The translations under genes and the position numbers were made by a program. Positions 5,666 through 9,019 of a stretch of DNA of 9,019 nt are shown in pieces. The notes below the pieces were generated by a model, which saw nothing but the letters and a program-made list of their open reading frames with translations, was not told the DNA's origin and did no database searches. Source of the DNA: Nitrospirota bacterium (GTDB lineage: Bacteria; Nitrospirota; UBA9217); assembly GCA_027456925.1 (NCBI GenBank), contig DAIDTZ010000459.1, positions 1 to 9,019 on the forward strand, in the 5' to 3' direction. The stretch's first letter is position 1, and every line of letters starts with the position of its first letter.

Positions 5666-6897
5666 TACTTCGTCACCACGACGATCCCCGATTCGGTAAC
5701 CGTGCATCCGCGCATCCGGTCCTCCTCCAAGTCGAACCCGATCTCCATGCCGGGCGGAATGTGAACGTTCTCGTCGATAATGGCCTTTCTGACCCGTGCA
5801 TTTCTGCCGACATCGACGTTCTCGAAGAGGATGGAGTCCTCAATCAGCGCATAGCTGTGCACGCGGCAGGATGGTCCCAGGATCGAGCGCCGCACCGTCG
5901 CGCCGCTCGTGATGCAGCCGCCGCAGACCATGGAGTCCAGGTTGCGGCCCCGCCGGCCTTCGTCGTCGAACACGGTCTTTGCCGGAGGGAGATTGCCCTG
6001 GTTCGTCAGGATCGGCCAATTGTAGTTGTAGAGGTTCAGCTGCGGGCTGACGCTGATCAGGTCCATGTTCGCCTCATAATAGGAATCGATGGTGCCTACG
6101 TCCTTCCAGTAGCCGCGCTCATTGGAACTCATGCCGGGCACGGAGTTATCGATGAAGTTGTAGGCGAAGATCTTGTCTCCCTGGTCGAGCATCATGGGGA
6201 TCACGTGCCTGCCGAAGTCGAGGTCGTCGTATTTGCGTTTGCCTTTTTTCAGGATGTCGATGAGCTTTTCCGCGGAGAAAATGTAATTGCCCATGGACGC
6301 AAGACAGGTGTTCCGGCCGGGGATCAGCGGCGGTTGTTCCGGTTTTTCCTGGAACGAAGTGACCTTCAAGTCTTTGTCTACGGAGAGGATCCCGAAGCGC
6401 CCGGCCTCGGCAGGGGAAACCTCGAGAGCGGCGATCGTGATGTCCGCTTTGTGCATGCGGTGGTACGACATCATCTGCGCGATGTCCATCTTGTAGATGT
6501 GGTCGCCGCCGAAGATCAGAACAAAGTCGGCGCCCGACGATTCAATGAACCGGAGGTTGTGATACATGGCGTCGGCCGTGCCGGTATACCACTGCTCGCC
6601 GATATGGGTCGTTTCCGGCGAGATGGTGTCGTAGAATTCGCCCAAGCCCACCCATCGTCCCCAGGACTCCTTGATGTGCTTGCTGAGGGAATAGGCGTGG
6701 TACTGGGTCAGGATGTAGGCCCTCCTGACGCCCGAGTTAAAGAGATTGGAGAGCACGAAGTCGATGATCTTATACTTGCCGCCAAAGGGGACCGCAGGCT
6801 TGGGCCTGCCGATGGTGATGGGGCTGAGCCGCTCCCCTTTGCCGCCCGCCAGGACCATGGCAATGGTGTTCCGCGTGATGTTGCCGTTCACGTACAT
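5665..6897 (-). CDS. glgC: Glucose-1-phosphate adenylyltransferase (ADP-glucose pyrophosphorylase)
   Basis: The 410-residue enzyme makes ADP-glucose and pyrophosphate from ATP and glucose-1-phosphate, the first committed step of bacterial glycogen synthesis. The nucleotidyltransferase domain (about 10-285) shows AMVLAGGKGERL (13-24), RPKPAVPFGGKYKIIDF (31-47), WYTGTADA (103-110), GGDHIYKMD with catalytic-type D132, FQEKP with substrate-binding K185, ASMGNYIF (200-207) and YWKDVGTIDSYYEANMDL (263-280). The spacing of D132 and K185 matches D142 and K195 of E. coli. A C-terminal left-handed beta-helix (about 290-405) follows, ending in GIVVVTK. The position aligned with the E. coli activator-site residue K39 is glycine (G30), and the N-terminus is about ten residues shorter. 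Allosteric control is therefore likely to differ from the fructose-bisphosphate type. The ATG has AAGGAGG ten bases upstream (complement of 6908-6914) and its own promoter. Confidence 0.97.
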   Translation of the reverse strand: MYVNGNITRNTIAMVLAGGKGERLSPITIGRPKPAVPFGGKYKIIDFVLSNLFNSGVRRAYILTQYHAYSLSKHIKESWGRWVGLGEFYDTISPETTHIGEQWYTGTADAMYHNLRFIESSGADFVLIFGGDHIYKMDIAQMMSYHRMHKADITIAALEVSPAEAGRFGILSVDKDLKVTSFQEKPEQPPLIPGRNTCLASMGNYIFSAEKLIDILKKGKRKYDDLDFGRHVIPMMLDQGDKIFAYNFIDNSVPGMSSNERGYWKDVGTIDSYYEANMDLISVSPQLNLYNYNWPILTNQGNLPPAKTVFDDEGRRGRNLDSMVCGGCITSGATVRRSILGPSCRVHSYALIEDSILFENVDVGRNARVRKAIIDENVHIPPGMEIGFDLEEDRMRGCTVTESGIVVVTK

Positions 6898-6944
6898 GAA
6901 AGCCGAGCCTCCTTTTTTGGATTAGGAACATCGATCCTACAGAG

Positions 6945-6973
6945 ATCATAGTCGAGACTGGACAAAATTACAA
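6945..6973 (-). promoter_or_regulatory. glgC promoter
   Basis: On the minus strand TTGTAA (complement of 6968-6973) and TATGAT (complement of 6945-6950) are exactly 17 bp apart. The -10 matches consensus at five of six positions and the -35 at four. Transcription would start near 6938, giving a leader of about 40 nt with the AAGGAGG ribosome site inside it. Confidence 0.6.
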
Positions 6974-7088
6974 GGCAGACCGAAAAAAACGGCTGAAGCC
7001 CGCGACTTGCCGTAGTCCGCCCCCCGCAGTCGCACCATTGCACTCGTGAACGCTGGGTGCAGGCGGGAGGTCGCGTTGTTAAAGAGAG

Positions 7089-7108
7089 CCTCCGGCTCCT
7101 GCCGGAGG
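7089..7108. other. Strong GC hairpin in the glgC/ASKHA intergenic region
   Basis: CCTCCGGC-TCCT-GCCGGAGG forms a perfect eight-base-pair stem with a four-base loop. An alternative pairing of flanking GAGCC/GGCTC can lengthen it with a two-base bulge. On the minus strand it is followed by CTCTCTTTAA, a weak T-rich tract, so a leftward terminator is possible but not convincing. It lies upstream of both neighbouring genes and ends neither of them. Confidence 0.4.
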
Positions 7109-7153
7109 GGCTCCACTGGCCATGGTTGAAAACAGTTCATAGCTTGCCGCATT

Positions 7154-7168
7154 TTGTGAAAGTCACAA
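7154..7168. promoter_or_regulatory. 15-bp palindrome, possible operator
   Basis: TTGTGA-AAG-TCACAA has perfect six-base arms around a three-base centre. The half-sites look like those of CRP (TGTGA) or Rex (TTGTGA), but the spacing is three bases shorter than the standard sites of either. No regulator is assigned. Confidence 0.3.
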
Positions 7169-7219
7169 TGAAAATTTATGCAGGATTGCGGATGGAAAAA
7201 GCTCTGCTTGCTGCAATGG

Positions 7220-7238
7220 TGCAGGATAATTACCTGCA
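7220..7238. promoter_or_regulatory. 19-bp inverted repeat, possible operator
   Basis: TGCAGG-ATAATTA-CCTGCA has perfect six-base arms around an AT-only seven-base centre, the shape of a dimeric-regulator binding site. It lies 77 bp before the candidate -35 of the ASKHA gene. No regulator family is recognised. Confidence 0.3.
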
Positions 7239-7314
7239 GACGGGGTCTCCGAAGGCGTTGGTTTAGGCGCAGAGCGTTCTTATCCCTCTTTCTCAGTCTT
7301 TCCCAAACATTTAT

Positions 7315-7350
7315 TTGACTTCCTTCTCCCGGATGTGTTATGGATATACT
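7315..7350 (+). promoter_or_regulatory. Candidate promoter of the ASKHA gene
   Basis: A good -35, TTGACT (7315-7320), is followed 18 bp on by TGT-TATGGA (7336-7344), an extended but weak -10. A better hexamer, TATACT, lies at 7345-7350 but is 24 bp from the -35. The exact start is therefore uncertain, somewhere between about 7351 and 7357, some 25 nt before the ATG. Confidence 0.38.
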
Positions 7351-7379
7351 TTCCCGCTGCGCTTCCGGATGCATGAACC

Positions 7380-8852
7380 ATGACCCCCTTGATCTTCAAA
7401 AAAACCGTTGACCTGCCGTTGCCGTCCGACAACGACCGCAGGGCCCATGACCAGCGTCTGCGCGATGCGCTCGGGCTCGGCGCTCTTTCGGTCCCGTTGA
7501 CGGTTACCCGGCGGCTGCCTGCGCTGGTGCAACATGCCGTCCCGTTCTCCTGCATTATCGGACGGATCGGCGAACGTCATCGGCTGATCGATGTCGGCAA
7601 CGAGCGTTCCTATTCCATCGCCCTCGACCTCGGGACCACTAATCTGGTTGCTCTGCTGTACGATAATATCGCGCAGAAGGACGTCCTGTTGAAAAGCAGG
7701 GAAAACCCCCAGGTCGAATTCGGAAGCGACATTATGACGCGCATGCACCGGACCATGTCCGGCAATGGAGAAGAGGTCTATGAAGTGCTCCTGAACGGGA
7801 TCAACGGCCTGATCTTCGACTTGTGCCGGGAGGCGCGGGTCAACACGCAGGAGCTCCATGCCATGACCGTGGCCGGGAATACGGTCATGACCCATTATTT
7901 CCTGGGCCTCGATATCAGCACGATCCCGGTCGATCCTTTTCTGCCCGTGGTCCGGGCTCCCGGTTTTTTTATTGAGTCGGAACTGTCGATTGATATCAGC
8001 CCCGAGGCCGTCGTCTACGTGTTCCCGAACGCAGGCAGCTATGTGGGCGGGGACATCACCGCCGGGATCCTCCTGTCGGGCATGGCGCAGTCCGACCGGA
8101 TCTCCATCCTGATCGACGTGGGCACCAATGCAGAGGTGGTGATCGGGAACCGGGACTGGATGATCGTTGGCGCGGGAGCAGCCGGTCCCGCGCTTGAGGA
8201 GGGCATCATCCGCATCGGGAAGCGGGCGAAAAAGGGGATCGTCTACGACGTTGAGATCACGAAGGGGAGCATTTCGTGCAAGACCTTTGACCAGGGCACG
8301 CCGGAGGGGATCTGCGGCTCCGGCATGGTGAGCCTGCTCTTCGAACTCCACAAGGCCGGGATCATCGACAAAAGCGGCGCCCTTGTGGACGGCGAAGGGG
8401 TAACGACGATCAACGGCGAAAAATCCTTTTCCATCGATTGCGGCTGCAGCGACGCCTTGTACATCACCCAGGCGGAGATCCAGAACTTTATGAAGTCCAA
8501 GGCGGCCATGTTCACACTGCTGTTGGTGCTGACCCGGTCCGTCGGTATTTCCTTCGGCGATATCAGGAACGTCTATGTCTCGGGGGCATTGGGAACGGGG
8601 ATCAATCCTGCGAAGGCCGTGGGCATCGGCATGCTGCCGGCGTGGCCCGCGGAGATCGTGAGGCCGCTCGGGAATTCTTCCCTTGACGGCGCGCGCCTCC
8701 TGCTCACGGACAGCGGTCTCGTCGATGCGGTCAATGTCATTGCCGACAAGATCACGTACAAGCCCATGCAGGACGACCCGGAGTTCATGAAGGAATATCT
8801 GGGCGCGGTATTTATCCCCCATACGAACACGGAAATGCTGAAGGTCGGATGA
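7380..8852 (+). CDS. RACo-type ASKHA ATPase (DUF4445), short form lacking the ferredoxin domain
   Basis: The 490-residue protein belongs to the ASKHA ATPases that drive reductive reactivation of corrinoid proteins (RACo, RamA and relatives). Residues 1-75 match the family linker (VDLPLPSDNDRR at 10-21, then a basic, Leu-rich stretch). Residues 78-185 hold phosphate-1 motif IALDLGTTNLVA (80-91), GSDIMTRM (115-122) and MTVAGNTVMTHYFLG (162-176). Residues 212-485 hold VFPNAGSYVGGDITAG (214-229), phosphate-2 motif LIDVGTNAEVVIGN (244-257), VGAGAAGPALEEG (263-275), GICGSGMVSLLFEL and a closing FIPHT. RACo normally carries an N-terminal [2Fe-2S] domain of about 100 residues, which is absent here; an in-frame TGA (7374-7376) lies directly before the ATG. 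RamA-type C-terminal Cys clusters are also absent. The ribosome site is weak (GGA, ten bases upstream). The electron supply must come from elsewhere, or the ATPase has another job. No corrinoid protein or methyltransferase gene is adjacent within the window. Confidence 0.88.
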   Translation: MTPLIFKKTVDLPLPSDNDRRAHDQRLRDALGLGALSVPLTVTRRLPALVQHAVPFSCIIGRIGERHRLIDVGNERSYSIALDLGTTNLVALLYDNIAQKDVLLKSRENPQVEFGSDIMTRMHRTMSGNGEEVYEVLLNGINGLIFDLCREARVNTQELHAMTVAGNTVMTHYFLGLDISTIPVDPFLPVVRAPGFFIESELSIDISPEAVVYVFPNAGSYVGGDITAGILLSGMAQSDRISILIDVGTNAEVVIGNRDWMIVGAGAAGPALEEGIIRIGKRAKKGIVYDVEITKGSISCKTFDQGTPEGICGSGMVSLLFELHKAGIIDKSGALVDGEGVTTINGEKSFSIDCGCSDALYITQAEIQNFMKSKAAMFTLLLVLTRSVGISFGDIRNVYVSGALGTGINPAKAVGIGMLPAWPAEIVRPLGNSSLDGARLLLTDSGLVDAVNVIADKITYKPMQDDPEFMKEYLGAVFIPHTNTEMLKVG

Positions 8853-8886
8853 CGGAGTTTTCGCGGGTAGTGTAAATTATGACGCA

Positions 8887-9017
8887 CTCGTAAAAAGTCA
8901 GAAAAGCCGTCTTTGCGAGCGTAGCGAAGCAATCTCGTAGTTCGTATCTGCCTGATAAATCGAGATTGCCGCGTCGCTCCGCTCCTCGCAATGACAGCAC
9001 TGGGGACTTTTTACGAG
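8887..9017. mobile_element. MITE-like element with 13-bp perfect terminal inverted repeats
   Basis: CTCGTAAAAAGTC (8887-8899) and its exact complement GACTTTTTACGAG (9005-9017) bound a 131-bp segment without coding capacity. Inside are nested imperfect inverted repeats: TTTGCGAGCGTAGCGAAGCA (8912-8931) faces CGTCGCTCCGCTCCTCGCAA (8972-8991), and the arms meet in a perfect CAATCTCG (8930-8937) / CGAGATTG (8961-8968) pair around a 23-base loop. The whole can fold into one long hairpin. TTGCGAGCGAAGCGAAGCAATCTC-type sequences with CGTAAAAAGTC ends are, as I recall, abundant intergenic repeats in several environmental bacterial lineages. The right end falls two bases from the window edge, so target-site duplication cannot be judged. 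It follows the ASKHA gene by 34 bp. Confidence 0.75.
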
Positions 9018-9019
9018 AT

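Larger units (their letters stand above)
6898..7379. other. Divergent intergenic region between glgC and the ASKHA gene
   Basis: This 482-bp stretch carries the glgC promoter on the left, a candidate promoter for the ASKHA gene on the right, and three inverted repeats in between (7089-7108, 7154-7168, 7220-7238). The open frames on both strands (complement of 6946-7374, and 7057-7266) have no family features and no convincing ribosome site, so I call no gene. There is no CxxxxCxxC ferredoxin-type coding stretch that could be a detached iron-sulfur domain of the ASKHA protein. Confidence 0.5.

Noticed and set aside
5548..6951. Long plus-strand open frame opposite glgC
   Set aside because: It is a shadow of glgC with compositionally biased translation (HVDVLVE..., VVAAEDQ...) and no domain.
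7154..7168. A CRP or Rex binding site at TTGTGAAAGTCACAA
   Set aside because: The half-sites fit but the spacer is three bases too short for both regulators, so it is kept only as an unassigned palindrome.
7057..7266. A 69-residue plus-strand frame in the same gap
   Set aside because: No Shine-Dalgarno, no recognisable domain, and it contains the hairpin and both palindromes, which suits non-coding DNA better.
6946..7374. A 142-residue minus-strand frame in the glgC/ASKHA gap
   Set aside because: It starts next to the ASKHA promoter, overlaps the glgC promoter, lacks a ribosome site, and its His/Arg/Cys-rich sequence has no family features.
7338..8822. Long minus-strand open frame opposite the ASKHA gene
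   Set aside because: It is a shadow frame. The plus strand carries clear ASKHA motifs throughout.
1..9019. tRNA, rRNA, CRISPR array, phage or defence genes
   Set aside because: No cloverleaf, ribosomal signature, spaced direct repeats, integrase, transposase or nuclease motifs were seen on either strand.

Overview
The window looks like chromosomal DNA of a moderately GC-rich, Gram-negative bacterium of the kind found in anoxic sediment or groundwater, Nitrospirota- or Desulfobacterota-like. This placement is an inference. It rests on the Cys-rich PAS sensor, the membrane protein ending in a GILPICASCKKIR zinc-ribbon tail, a RACo-type corrinoid-activating ATPase, a small outer-membrane-type barrel, and a 131-bp inverted-repeat element of a type I associate with such genomes. 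Nothing seen fixes the lineage.

Layout, left to right. (1) 1-107, minus: the first 35 codons of a membrane protein resembling ion-channel-type potassium channel proteins, with a good extended -10 promoter. (2) 514-1869, plus: a soluble PAS-PAS-GGDEF diguanylate cyclase with an intact inhibitory I-site and a conspicuous cysteine cluster in the first PAS. (3) 2136-4070, plus: glycogen branching enzyme GlgB, with its own promoter and a clear Shine-Dalgarno. (4) 4071-4383: a short region with a promoter and a 23-codon upstream ORF whose stop overlaps (ATGA) the next start. (5) 4380-5003, plus: a multi-pass membrane protein ending in a CxxC...CxxC domain. (6) 5025-5549, minus: a secreted or outer-membrane beta-barrel-like protein. 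(7) 5665-6897, minus: ADP-glucose pyrophosphorylase GlgC. (8) 6898-7379: a 482-bp divergent intergenic region with the glgC promoter, a candidate promoter for the next gene, and three inverted repeats. (9) 7380-8852, plus: an ASKHA/DUF4445 ATPase of the RACo family that lacks the usual N-terminal [2Fe-2S] domain. (10) 8887-9017: a MITE-like element with perfect 13-bp terminal inverted repeats.

Functional picture. GlgC makes ADP-glucose and GlgB introduces the alpha-1,6 branches, so two of the three core glycogen-synthesis steps lie here. Glycogen synthase (GlgA) is not in the window. The two glycogen genes converge rather than form an operon, and the two genes between them have no known glycogen role. 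The diguanylate cyclase and the membrane CxxC protein are signalling-type genes. The ASKHA protein points to corrinoid-dependent one-carbon metabolism elsewhere in the genome.

No phage, CRISPR, transposase or dedicated defence system was found. The observations most worth following are the RACo-like protein without its iron-sulfur domain, the orphan membrane-plus-zinc-ribbon protein with a coupled upstream ORF, the Cys-rich PAS sensor, the substituted activator-site position in GlgC, and the palindromes and MITE-like element around the ASKHA gene.
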